Positions 1 to 12,478 of a stretch of 64,000 nt of DNA are shown in pieces (within the stretch, counting starts at the first letter, position 1; each line of letters starts with the position of its first letter). Both the position numbers and the translations under genes were made by a program. The DNA comes from Purshia tridentata. Its lineage: Eukaryota > Streptophyta > Magnoliopsida > Rosales > Rosaceae. The DNA lies in assembly GCA_003254885.1 (NCBI GenBank), contig QANT01007799.1, forward strand, positions 1-64,000, written 5' to 3'. The notes beneath the pieces were generated by a model. That model saw only the letters and a list, made by a program, of their open reading frames with translations, was not told the DNA's origin and made no database searches.

Positions 1-69
1 GCAAAAAGGGTAAAAAGGGAAAAATATTGGAAGGGTGATTAATTTAGTGTTTTAGGGTAGTGCATATAA

Positions 70-345
70 GCTGGGCTATATAATAATCTTTTTGAAATTT
101 ATCTCTCAAGCGTCTACCAAACCAGGTGAATGTTAAAATGTGGTGTTTGGGCTACTGAGGCCCAATTGTGGCTTAAGATCCAAACTTATTTCCAGCTTAT
201 AGTGACCCAGCCCATTTAGCAGACAACAGCCCAAATGAGAAATATATTGTTAAATTTTTTTAAAAATAGAAAAAATATAAATATACATTGAATTTATGGA
301 GGGGATGCTTGAACAAGTGGATAATAAATCGAATATGAGCCCATT
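70..345. promoter_or_regulatory. Cluster of TGGGCY/GGCCCA (site II) motifs upstream of SOQ1
   Basis: Several TGGGC/GCCCA cores lie here (about 75, 148, 159, 210, 229 and 336) in both orientations, 200 to 480 bases before the SOQ1 start codon. Such site II elements are known targets of TCP factors in promoters of plant housekeeping and organelle-protein genes. The motifs are seen directly; their function here is inferred. Bases 1-552 hold no gene and look like promoter and 5' leader. Confidence 0.4.
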
Positions 346-552
346 TTTCCACCACTAAAACCAGTTTCGATTTCGCTTGAACTACCCTTAAAACCACACA
401 AAAATTTAGAAATTACGAGAAACGGATGCTTTCTTGAACAGACATTTCAAGAAACAAAAAGGGCAATTTCGTCTATACAGGACAACATATAAGAAATCCC
501 CCTCCCCGCCACTCGAAAACAGAATCAGTGAGTTACTCAACTCAAACCACCC

Positions 553-3500
553 ATGGCCATGGCCATGAAACTACTATCACCACCCTCTTCTCTGAACCGA
601 ACCACCAAGATCTTCCCCTTATATGCTAACTCACAAGGACCAAGACCCATTTCAGTCCCAACCTGCCTCTTCCAATGGAGACCAAAACGGTTTGTCTTTT
701 CAAAGAAAATTGTTGTGAAATGTGTTAAAGTGGAAGAGAAAAATGTTCAAGAATTTTCAGGGAGTGAATGGGGGAAGGTCTCTGCTGTGTTGTTTGACAT
801 GGATGGAGTGCTCTGCAATAGTGAAGAGCTTTCTAGAAGGGCTGCAGTCGACGTTTTCGCCGAGATGGGAATTGAGGTCATTGTGGAGGACTTTGTGCCA
901 TTCATGGGAACTGGTAAAATTTCTTTGAAGTTCGAAATTTTTTGCATAGATGTAATTTTTAGTATGTGTTATATTTTTTTGACTTAGGTAATAAAAATGC
1001 ATACAAAACTATTAGACATGTGTTGGTGAATTATGTAGTTGCTAGTTCAATGATTTGTATTTGAAAATAAAGATGAGGATCTCTTTAATTTTGGCCTTTC
1101 TAATTTACTAACAATACCCTTGTTTTTTTAAGTGACGCTAACAATATTCTTGTTAATTGTTATTATTAACTATTGTGGAAAAAAAAAATCGTCAGTGAGT
1201 TGGAACTTTGGACCATTGTGCCAGTTAGCATGGGTATAGGTTGCAATGAACCAACTAATGTAATTTGTTCTTATTATCTGATCAGTTAACTGCTTAACTG
1301 CCCATTATGTTATCGTGCAACTACATTGTTATATACACCTGCTTACCTGGTGATATTGATACACAATTTATGAAAACTATAATGTGAGAATAGTATATGT
1401 GATGGACCAATATTCTGATCTACTAGGTGTAAAGTTTGTTATGCGCAATCTTTTACATTTTTCTAATGTTGCCCATTTTGCATCAATGTACTAGGTGAAG
1501 CAAATTTCTTAGGAGGTGTTGCTTCTGTTAAGGGGGTAAAGGGATTCAATACTGAGGCAGCAAAGAAGAGGTTCTTTGAGATATATTTGGATAAGGTTAT
1601 TGATAACTGTATTTTCATTTTTAACTATTCTTTGTTTATAATGTTATCAATATAATGCAATGAGACTATATCTTGATATGACAGTAATTTGGTAATTTTT
1701 AGTCATCAAGTTGGGACTAACCCCTTATATTTTTCTCTATTTTCGGTAGTATGCAAAACCAAATTCTGGAATAGGTTTCCCAGGTGCCCTTGAACTCATT
1801 ACTCAGGTATCAAGGAAATCACTCATAATTGAAATAATCTTACTACCTTGCTACTCCATTTAGATTATTCTTTAATAATATGCTCTGCTGTAAAACAGTG
1901 TAAAAGCAAAGGCCTTAAAGTTGCTGTTGCATCTAGTGCTGATCGAATCAAGGTTAATGCAAACCTAGCTGCTGCCAATTTACCATTGTCAATGTAAGGC
2001 CATTTAGTCATATGCTGTGCGTCTCAATTTTTTGTGGTAGTATCTAATAATTTCATTTTTTTTAGGATCATTAAGTTTACTCTAGTTATTTTATTATCAT
2101 CTTTTATCAGGTTTGATGCAATTGTGTCAGCAGATGCCTTTGAGAAACTGAAACCTGCTCCTGATATCTTCCTGGCTGCATCAAAGATCTTGGATGTGCT
2201 CCCTAGTGAGGTACACCAGAAGGTTCTGCAATTTTCTTAGAAATAATAATTTTCAATAATGGAGTAGGAGAAATTGGAAAACATCACTCATCATTGCAAT
2301 TGCTCTTCACCAAAACGAAAAAAAGAGAAAAAAAGAAGAAGAGAGAAATACAATAAAAGTGTAAAGCTATAAATAATAAAGGCTTGTTTTCTTAACTGTC
2401 TTGCAAAACTTTCCATGAAAGGTTGCTTATTTTAGATTTTACCATAGGCTAAATAAAGAGGGTGTTCTGTATCTTATTTTGTTCTACGCTTGTCTTTAAG
2501 GAAGTTCTCTTGGTCATCTAATGGGTAAACTGGTCATGAGCTTCATTGTCTTTTTTTCCACTTCTTTCCATTTGCATGGTCATTTGGGATTATATTTCTG
2601 CCTATTTTTGGCAGTGTATTGTTATTGAAGATGCACTAGCAGGATTGCAGGCTGCCAAAGCTGCAAATATGAGGTAAATTTGTAATATTTGATTCAAATC
2701 AATTGTGGGAAATTAATCAACATATTGAGTTGGATCTCTTCTTTTTAACCTTGTACCACCAAGTGTATTAATCATCTTTGTGCCGCTTGTATTGCTTTTC
2801 TTTTTCCTTCTAAAACTTTAGAATTGAGGATTATGTTTATGTGGAAACTGCTAATCTTTTGCTGCTGCTTGCAGATGCATAGCTGTCAAAACTACTTTAT
2901 CAGAAGAGACTCTAAAGACTGCTGGTCCATCCCTAATTCGAAATGAAATAGGAAATGTTTCACTTGATGATATTTTCAGTGGTGGCTCTGATGGCTATAG
3001 TATGTAGTCCCGAGAATATGCTGCAATGTCATTTTGTACCATCAATAATGTTGAATGGTGAAGCTACACTAGTGCAGTTTTTTTAAGGAATATAAGATCT
3101 ATTTTCTTATGAAGGGCATCCTCTGTATTGGAACTCTTCCTTATTTTTTGATAAATGCAATCTTTGGATCTGATTGATCTATAGTTTGGATTGTAGTTCC
3201 ATTAAGATGGTGTCTCAATAGCTTATAACGTTATTATTCTCCTATCATTTTTACAGGGTAATCTTTTATATTTTATATATCTATATATATATATATATAT
3301 ATATATCTTATGCACCGTGAGATCTTATGTTGGCATGCCGCTGCAGATGGGAAGATGCAGGAACCTCAGTTTCTTTATACTTCATCTCAAGGTGCAACAG
3401 CACAGCTCACAGAAAGAAATACTCAGTTGCTACAGAACAATGGTGCTGCCAATGACGGGGTCTTCTCGGTTGGAGGGTAAGAAGGGTTCTGTAATTGCAG

Positions 3501-6137
3501 CCTTTCAATGGGACTTCATTGTCATAATTTTGGTAGATCAACTTCATTGCTTGAACATTCTATAAAAGATGGTATACTTACAATCTTATTGATGAGTGGA
3601 GTCGGTGTCATCTAGTTGAACGAGAACAATTATCATGCAGTTGCATTAATGAAAAAACAGAAAAGCTGTCATGTCCTCCAAATTGTGGCTTCTGTTTTTT
3701 TGGTGTTCAACTTCATTGCTTGGACTGGCCCAAAACAAAATCATTGCTTGAAAAGAAAATTGGAAGATTCATGATTACGATTTTAATATCAAGTATTGTC
3801 ATCTGTTAGCATGGAATATTTATCATACAGTTTCATTTTCCAATGGAACGAACAGCATATTGAACCACCTTAGCTTGAGGCTGCAGAATAATTTATGGAC
3901 AGGTTGCAGGGTTCTCGGCGAGATATATTGAGATATGCAAGCTTGGGGATTGCTTTATCTTGTCTTGCTTTCACCATCTCAAACCGGAAGGTATAACTCA
4001 ATAGAGTAGAATTCTGGGCGAGGGAGAGAGAGAGGGGAAGAGTGAGAGAGAGAGAGAGAGCTGTATGTTGAATTTATGCATTGTAATTTTCAAATGACCA
4101 TAAACGTGCAAGAAATGACATCTTAATTTATTTTTTTCTTTTGTTATTCTAGTTTCTATAATGTATATATCCTACTGAGATTCCTGCACAGGCAATGCAA
4201 TATGCATCACCTAAAGCTATCTGGAATATGATTTTTGGGGTCAACAAGCCATCTATCGGACAAAAGGAAGGTACTGATGTCACAAACTTCTGGTTTTGGT
4301 ATATTATTTCCCTCCACTACATTTTTTTTTTCAGTTTTATTGTCTACCTATTCCTTCTTTATCATTTGAAATTTGTACATTTATTGTTAATTTTTTAAAT
4401 CTATAATTTTGAATAAGTTGCATTGAAACCTAATTTTATAATCTGCTTAAGTATGTCTTTATTGATTCATACTTGGGAACAAATGAAAACCGTAATTTTG
4501 TTTTCTTTCATTAATTTTAGGTGAATCCAAATTTGAAAGGATAAAACAATTTGTGAAATATATATCTGACCTTGAAACCAGGTAAACAAGGATTTCGCTG
4601 CCTGACCTTTTTCAATAAACTTTGTGTTCTAGGTGTCTTAATTGTTGTTCATGTTCATAAAATATATGTATAACATTCTTCAATGAATAATCTTTTACTG
4701 TGCAAGGGGAACTGCTCCTATTGTGCCAGAATTTCCACCAAAACTTGATTGGTTGAATACAGCTCCCATTAAGTTTAGCAGGGTATTTTTTATTGAACTT
4801 GAACTTCTATTTAGTTAAACCAAGATTTATATTATAGCCTTAATTTTGATAAAAAAATATATAAAAAATTGGCAGGAACTGAAAGGAAAAGTGGTTCTGC
4901 TAGATTTCTGGACCTATTGTTGTATAAATTGTATGCATGTACTGCCAGATCTTGAGTTTCTGGAGAAAAAGTACAAGGATATGCCGGTAATCATTTTTAT
5001 CTGCTTCTTTTCATTTCAAATTTCTCAATTTGTCTTGTATCTCAAAGATATAAATGTTTCTCATTCTTATGCAGTTCACTGTTGTGGGAGTACATTCTGC
5101 AAAATTTGATAATGAGAAGGATTTAGAAGCCATTCGCAATGCAGTGTTACGCTATGACATCACTCACCCTGTAAGCTTCATTTCATGCTTTGTACTAAAT
5201 ATAACCAGAAATAGTTCTCTCCCTATCATTGCATGTTATTGTTAAATCAATTTCATGATCTTTCTTGGTTTAGTATGTGCTTAATATTGCATAACATGTA
5301 TATGTTGAGGTAGTGCTATTTAGACCCACTTAATATTTCGTTATACCCACCAGAAATTTTTATTTGCAATAAAGTTCCTATTTTACCCTTCTACAAATTC
5401 TTTCCCCTCCCGTCTATCTTCTCGTCGTCCTCACCAAACACCCACCCTTTCCGGCCGCCGACGATATCTCCGGCATTCCCCTTCCCTGTTTCCGGCCACC
5501 GGAACTCACCTCCCCCGTCGGACAGGGATTATTATTATTGAATTCAATCGAATTTCTTGCTTCTCAACCATAGAAGTGGTGAATAGTATTTGAACAACCC
5601 CCTCCTGATCAAATTTGTTTATTTAAATCTTTAATTACATGTTGAAGTTTCTCGTATGCATGCCTTTTACTGTTTTAGGTTGTCAATGATGGAGAGATGT
5701 ATCTATGGCGAGAGCTAGGTGTGAATTCATGGCCAACATTTGCTGTTGTTGGACCCAATGGCAGGCTCCTTGCGCAAATATCAGGTGAAGGTCGCCGCAA
5801 GGTACTGACAACCAGTTCCAAATATTTCTTTAATTTCAAGACTGTTATTTCTAGTAGTTTTAATTTAAGTTACTTGGAATTAATTTCATGGATTTCCACT
5901 AAGTGATCAATAAAACATAATCTTTTATTTTGGAAGGATATTGATGATTTGGTGGAGGCGGCTCTTCTGTATTATGGCAGAAAGAAGATGTTGGATAATG
6001 CACCAATTCCTTTGAGTTTGGAGAAAGATAACGATCCTCGTTTATTTACATCTCCATTAAAGTTTCCTGGAAAGCTAGCAGTTGATGTCCTAAACAATAG
6101 GCTCTTCATTTCAGACAGTAATCATAACCGCATAGTA

Positions 6138-6170
<33 letters not shown>

Positions 6171-9100
6171 GTGAACTAGATTGTTATCTAACAATCCTGT
6201 TGTGCATGGAGTTCAGGTGGTAACTGATCTTGATGGGAACTTTATTGTTCAAATTGGAAGTAATGGAGAGGAAGGTCTGCGGGATGGTTCTTTTGATGAT
6301 GCCACCTTTAATCGGCCTCAGGTAAGGAAAAAGTTGTCTTTAAAAGCATGTTATAAGTTATAACTACTGCATTGATCATACAGTTATTTTCTGATCGCTA
6401 AATTGGTACTCTCCATTTATGAATGCATGCATGCATTTTGAGGTTTGTCGTCTCATGTTTCATCTTGAATATTCCCTGTATGCACATAACCTTTGGTCAT
6501 GTGCTTTCCTAGGGCATAGCTTACAATGCAAAGAAAAATCTCCTCTATGTTGCAGACACTGAAAACCATGCTTTGAGGTACGTGGTGGCTACAGAACTAT
6601 GCCTTGTTCATTTGACAGCCGTGGCTGGCTCTGTTTCTTGCTATTAGAGTATATAAGAAATAACAGCATGGAATCAATAGATAAGTTATGCAAGAAAGAA
6701 TAATAAATAAGAACTATCTGAAATCTTCACATTTGTAAAGCTCTTCACTTTCCTGAAACATGTACTGTAAAGAATGATTAACTTTTTCTATTTCAAGTTT
6801 TGCTTCCCATGCTTGTTCCCTTATACAACTATAAATAATAATAAAAGATTAAATTGGAGCTAATCCATCTATTGGCATTTTATGAATGATTATGTCATAA
6901 TATTGCTTCTGTTGTTGTAGGGAAATTGATTTTGTTAATGATACAGTGCGTACTCTCGCTGGAAATGGAACCAAAGGATCTGATTACCGAGGGGGAGGAA
7001 CAGGAAGCAGTCAGGCAAGATTAAAACACATGAACTTTGAAGATGAAAAATCTTTTTTGTTTGGGAATAATAAAGAAATTCCGGTGATAAATATAAAATA
7101 ATTAAGTTGAATTATAAAATTCTTGGATAAACATCTCTATTTTATTGAACAATTTCTAGTTATATTTCTGTCAGCTTCTCAACTCTCCATGGGATGCCTG
7201 CTTTCATCCAGTCAATGAGAAAGTTTATATAGCCATGGCTGGCAGCCATCAAATCTGGGAACACAATACAGTTGATGGAGTTACTAGAGTATTTAGTGGT
7301 GATGGTTATGAGAGGAACTTGAATGGATCAAGGTAATAGATTATGTGAAGATGCTCAATGATGTAATCAATATTTTTCTTCTAGTATGTACTTCCAAATT
7401 TGACAGTCATTTTGTTTTGTCCTTGGGATAGCTCTGCAAGCACATCGTTTGCACAGCCTTCTGGAATTTCATTATCTATTGGTAATAAATCGTAAATTGA
7501 AACAATTAATGATTTTCAATTATGATATCAGTTTTTCTTTTATATATATATGTAGCAACTTTTACAGATCATAAATATTTTTGGGTTATTGTAGATCTGG
7601 CGGAGCTCTATATTGCTGATAGTGAAAGTAGCTCCATTAGGGCACTTGATTTAAAAACAGGAGGATCGAGATTGCTAGCTGGTGGTGATCCAGTTTTTTC
7701 AGACAATTTGTTTAGGGTGATCTTAAAAACTAGTCTATTATAGACATCATATGCAGCAATTAATTAAATATCTTAAAGTTCATGTTTTCTTTTGTACATG
7801 ATCTGTTTCTATTATACCTGTTTTCTTATAATGATTCCTATGACGTCAATTCTTTACAGTTTGGTGACCATGATGGAAAAGGGTCCGAAGTGCTTCTTCA
7901 ACATCCACTGGGCGTTTTATGTGCAAAGGATGGTCAAATTTATGTAGCAGATAGCTATAATCACAAGGTAGTTTGGTCATGACTGGTAGTATGTATCGTA
8001 TGATGTAGCATGCGCTTTTGAAGGCATCAAGTAAATTTTGATGCAAAGTTCAACTTGGAAAATATTGTGATAGCTTTTAGCAGCTTCTGGTCAACTATTA
8101 ACTTACTCTTTTCTCTTTCCAAACTCCAGATAAAGAAGCTAGATCCAGTTAATAAAAGAGTTAGCACCTTAGCAGGGACAGGGAAATCTGGTTTCAAGGA
8201 TGGAACAGCTCTAGAAGCTCAGGTTGGAAAATATGTTTGCTTTTATTTGAGGAATTCTTTTGGAAGTAATAGTGCAGGAATTTAAGTTACTGAAAAATTA
8301 CACAGGTTGCAATGATGTTTATGACTGATCTTACACTGTATAGAATTTAGCACATACACCCTTGAAGTTAAATGATCCAAGACAATGGGATAAGTTCAAT
8401 CATATTACTATAACATATTTACACCTTTTTGTTGTATCACAATCCAGAAAAATAAAACAAATGGAAGGGTCAACATATTGATTCATTCTGCTGATAAGCT
8501 ATATCTTCTTGCAGCTTTCAGAGCCATCAGGAATGGTTGAAGCAAAAAATGGTGATGCCTCTTTTTTAATTACATATGCCACTTAGAATTCTGCGTCAGT
8601 CATATTTGGATGCCTTTGTGAAATCACATTATAATCTTGTAAAGATTCTACGTGTTCTCTTCTCTCTCTTTCTATCATGGAAAAGTAGGAAGTGATATTC
8701 AAATGTATTCCTTCTATCAGTAACAAACTTGCATTCAAAGTTTTTTATTTTTTTATTTTTACAGGAAGACTCTTCATAGCCGATACAAACAATAGTCTAA
8801 TCAGATATCTAGACTTAAGCAAGGAAGACTCTGAACTTGTTACTTTAGAGCTGAAAGGGGTTCAGCCTCCCATAGCAAAATCCAAATCTTTGAAACGCCT
8901 CAGAAGGCGATCATCGGCTGACACACAGACCATTACGGTTGATGGTGGTTCATCCAATGAAGGCAACCTGGCTATTAAAATATCAGTACCCGAAGGGTAT
9001 CATTTTTCAAAGGTAACCATCCCTCTCTTCATTTCAAACCACTCACACTTGTAGCTTCCAATTTAGTAATACAGTTTTGTAGTGATTTGCTCATCCTATT

Positions 9101-9694
9101 GTCAAATTCTCTGGTGTAGCATGGCCCTTTCCATAGTTGTCATGTATAAACTTTAAATGCAGGAAGCTCGCAGTAAATTTAGTGTTGAAACTGAGCCCGA
9201 AACTGCAGTTTCTATCGATCCCCTGGATGGATATCTTGGTCCAGAAGGATCAGCATGTCTTCATTTTAGAAGACCCTCTCCCACAGCTTCTCTGGGGAGG
9301 ATTAATTGCAAGGTATGGCTTATTTTTGCCAAGAAAAGATGGAATTTTTTAGCTGTTTCAACAAATGTGAAACCACATGCTTTCTTTGTACGACTACTGT
9401 TAAACCACATGCTTTTTTTTGTACTACTACCGTTAAACCACGTGCCTGTTCAATTAAAAAAAAATTAGCACAGGCTAAGCTCACCATTTGTCAGATTTGA
9501 TGTTAAATTAACTTGGCTCGTCTTTGCAGGTTTACTATTGCAAGGAAGATGAGGTCTGTTTATACCAATCGTTATTATTTGAAGTACCCTTCCATGAGGA
9601 AATTCCAGAATCCAAACCAGAAGAAATCACGCTTGAATATGTTGTAAAGCCCAAAAATTCATCAAGCAGCTTACAGCTACCAGTTGCACGCTGA
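553..9694 (+). CDS. SOQ1: SOQ1-like chloroplast protein (HAD hydrolase, thioredoxin-like and NHL domains)
   Basis: Exons: 553-913, 1495-1595, 1750-1806, 1899-1993, 2111-2210, 2615-2673, 2875-2999, 3347-3476, 3903-3990, 4192-4270, 4521-4581, 4707-4782, 4876-4986, 5075-5170, 5679-5801, 5937-6134, 6217-6321, 6513-6577, 6921-7014, 7175-7332, 7432-7481, 7595-7716, 7860-7967, 8130-8222, 8515-8551, 8765-9012, 9163-9312, 9530-9694. They give 1084 aa in one open frame; Arabidopsis SOQ1 is about 1055. Order: Ser/Arg-rich transit peptide (first ~55 aa); HAD domain with FDMDGV (D82, D84) and IEDALAG; hydrophobic segment at about 354-369 (probably thylakoid membrane); thioredoxin-like domain with CINC (460-463); at least five NHL blades ([44 protein letters not shown]); C-terminal beta-rich tail. 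In Arabidopsis SOQ1 (At1g56500) prevents a slowly reversible quenching of light-harvesting antennae, with the Trx and NHL parts in the lumen. The first of three close Met codons is used as the start. The intron after 7014 has a GC donor. Confidence 0.93.
3282..3306. repeat. (TA)n microsatellite in SOQ1 intron 7
   Basis: An uninterrupted TA dinucleotide run lies about 40 bases before the acceptor of exon 8, in an AT-rich intron. It is likely length-variable. Confidence 0.9.
4022..4060. repeat. GA-rich microsatellite in SOQ1 intron 9
   Basis: Imperfect (GA)n tract shortly after the donor of exon 9 (ends 3990). Confidence 0.85.
5310..5555. mobile_element. Possible transposon or gene-fragment insertion in SOQ1 intron 14
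   Basis: Inside the AT-rich intron 5171-5678 lies a compositionally foreign stretch: a T-rich leader, then a C/G-rich core (about 5400-5530) with repeated CCGGC(C)/CACCGG strings, then return to AT-rich sequence. It resembles a coding or 5'-leader fragment carried by a small element. No terminal inverted repeats or clear target duplication were found, so the identity is tentative. Confidence 0.3.
6141..6168. repeat. (TC)14 microsatellite next to a splice donor
   Basis: A perfect (TC)14 run begins six bases after the start of intron 16 of SOQ1 (6135-6216). It makes up about a third of that 82-base intron. Confidence 0.95.
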
Positions 9695-9813
9695 CATTGA
9701 TATTTTGTATAGATCTTGTAATATCTCCTTCTATATCTTGTTTCACAATGAAAATAGGATACCAAAATGCATACAGCAGTTAGTTACCAAAATCTTAATA
9801 AAGTAGTACTTTG

Positions 9814-9936
9814 AAATCTTATAGCCCTTCAAGCATGTGCATGTGAGTATGGATCACAGTATGTAATATTTTGGATCACAGTCAAATTATAAGTATGGAT
9901 CTGGTTTCCAAAATCCTATTGCCCTTCAAGCATGTG
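9814..9936. repeat. Direct repeat, 26-base copies 97 bases apart
   Basis: Copies at 9814-9839 and 9911-9936 match at 24 of 26 bases (core GCCCTTCAAGCATGTG). The intervening segment also repeats a TATGGATC string. It looks like a small local duplication in the SOQ1 3' flank. Confidence 0.8.
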
Positions 9937-10644
9937 AAAAACATGGTCACATTTTACTTTTATCTTTCGGAATTGTATGAATTTATTTCCTGGGAAGGCT
10001 GTTGTAGTTACTTTTATTAATCTTTCAGCTTATGTTGACAAATTCACAGAATTTATGCATTGACTGGTACAACAGGTGAGAAACTAATGAACTGATCCAG
10101 GCAAACAGGGCATAGTCCTCTACACATTGAGCCAGGTCCAGCACACTGATTAGCAATAACGAAGGGCTGACATGAGTAGTTAATGCATTATGTCCAATCT
10201 TAATCAAGTTTGTACAGTGAATTAATATTGATGTCAGTGTCATACTGATACCTGGTTCAGCAAATTAGATTCTACGAGTTACCATCTGAATCTTATTGCA
10301 TGGTGTGTACAAGGCCTCCCAGGCCATGGTGTAGCCTTTTATCTCCAGGTTATACCACTGCCTCCCTTGACTTTTTGGTTGCCTACCGATCTTAATTGTG
10401 TCTTTATTACCATTGTTAAAAGTTTTACAGTACACATGTGGAAGAATGTATCGTCCATACGCGTGTGAATGAATGCTAGCCGTTGATGTGTGTGAAATTT
10501 ATCAATGAAAAGGTTGAGGCGATATTCTCCTTAATTGTTGTTATTATTTTTATAATCATTATGGTTCTTGGATAAGCAAGGGATGGATTGCTAACCAAGA
10601 CAAGCACCCGTGTGCACCTGTCTTTATTTGATCAAATGATGGAA

Positions 10645-10664
10645 GTGTGTGTGTGTGTGTGTGT
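10645..10664. repeat. (GT)10 microsatellite
   Basis: Perfect GT run. It is complementary to the CA run at 10833-10856, so the two could pair as an inverted repeat. Confidence 0.95.
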
Positions 10665-10832
10665 GATCACTTATATTAAGCTGGGGAGCAGATTGATTAG
10701 ACCTCTGAATAGTGCGTACCTACAAAAGAAAATAATTATTAGATATAGAATCAATCTTTGACAAGCCTCTTAAGACTTTATCAAATCATGTGAATGGAGC
10801 ATGTTTGTTTAATGGTTACTTAAATTAAGCTT

Positions 10833-10856
10833 CACACACCCACACACACACACACA
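10833..10856. repeat. (CA)n microsatellite
   Basis: CA run with one interruption, about 170 bases from a GT run of the opposite sense. Confidence 0.95.
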
Positions 10857-11843
10857 TTATAATATTAGAAGATGACAGCCTAAAACCTGCTTCTGCCACC
10901 AAATTCCATGTTTATCTTCTTCCCAACATTATTGTCTGATTCTGAATATTTAGTGCAATGCACTATCTATTTGGCTTTGTGCACCCACTTGCTCCTCATC
11001 CATGGATTTAGTGGTTCAAGCATGGACCAAGTTTGTAATCTTTCAGCTGAAAATCTTTTAAAACTGGTGCTTGAAATTTTGGCTTCAAGCAGTTCAAGTC
11101 TTCAATTTTTCAGGATTTCCCAAGACCATTCATTTTTACTTTATAGGTATTGTAGTTATACAAGTATCCAATGACGATGACTTACCAGCCAAAAAAATTA
11201 AAAATGACGATGAGTTGAGAGACCTATATTATTATATAATGTAAAACAAGACTTTACATTTTGGTTGTGAGACACTCTCAATATGAAACAAATAGAATAG
11301 AAGCTTGACTATCCAGTTTATTTCAGGTTGGAAATGCTGCTACATTGGATCAGAGTCAATAACCTAACAATTTAGAAAAACATCCTCTGTGACAGATGAA
11401 GCAAAGAGATAGTTTGCTTGTCAAATTCAAACATTCATAAATAATTATACATGAATGAATGAGAAACTTAATTATAATAATAGTAATAATAATTAAGAAT
11501 AAGTAAATGACAAACTTGTTATAAGAAATTCAATAAAACCCATGTTAGGGAGCAAGGCTGCACCAGAACCACTCAAGGTTCCTTGTCCTATGCAGTCACA
11601 CAACTCACAAGTCTTTGGTTCATGTTTTCTATCTACTTTCTTGGTTCCAATCAAATTATTTTAACAAGTATTTTATTTTGGTGGGGAACACCAAATGAAA
11701 CCTCATTGGCTAATTTTGAAAGTAGTTAAGAAAAGGGATAAGTAAGAATATTATGCAAAATGCAAAGAATTGTATAGCTACCCAACCCAACCAATTTCTC
11801 ACTAATCAGGAAGTTTTTTGTTATTTTATCACATAATTACTAA

Positions 11844-11870
11844 AATATATATATATATATATATATATAT
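11844..11870. repeat. (TA)n microsatellite
   Basis: Uninterrupted TA run in AT-rich intergenic DNA. Confidence 0.95.
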
Positions 11871-12435
11871 TTTTTGAGTGAGAGAAGCAACAAAGCTGTA
11901 AGATTGGAAATCACTACATGCCAAATATCATGGATTATTATTGGCCTAACTCCTTAAAACTGAGTTATAAATTGTCCAAATTGTATACAATGTACAACCT
12001 AAGTGGTATGGTACCAATTAACGTGAAATATGTAACAAGAAATTGATGAGAGAATTGAATATGTGTAGTTATTGTTCCTTGGTGAAACTTGAAAGACTAT
12101 CTCAGCCTGGTCTAGGTGTTATGCACTGAACCATGTATAATATTGAATCATACTTTCTGGTATTGAAGTCTGTCTCACACTAGGAGACAAGCTCTCTGGC
12201 ATGTAATTAGTATATCTGATTCTTTCATCAATTCTTTAATTCCCCCCTCAATCCATGTTTTAATTCATATATTCTTGGATTTATTAAGATAATTTAATCA
12301 AATAGTGCCCTACTTGCATGTGCTACACCGCTCCAAACTCCTATTAAGACTGTTGTTGATAAGATTAAGTAGGACTTAATCAGAAGAGGAGATGTAAACA
12401 TGTTGTGCCATTTTTCTTGAGGAATATAATATAAT

Positions 12436-12438
<3 letters not shown>

Positions 12439-12474
<36 letters not shown>
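12439..12474. repeat. (GA)18 microsatellite
   Basis: Perfect GA run; a CT run of the opposite sense follows at about 12619-12631. Long GA tracts are known binding sites of plant BBR/BPC factors, but this one is about 1.9 kb from the next start codon. Confidence 0.95.

Positions 12475-12478
<4 letters not shown>

Noticed and set aside
10302-10316. 15-base match to the reverse complement of the universal 16S rRNA 3' region (GGTGTGTACAAGGCC)
   Set aside because: The match stops abruptly on both sides and flanking rRNA sequence is absent, so it is chance or a tiny fragment, not an rRNA gene or organelle insertion that can be supported.
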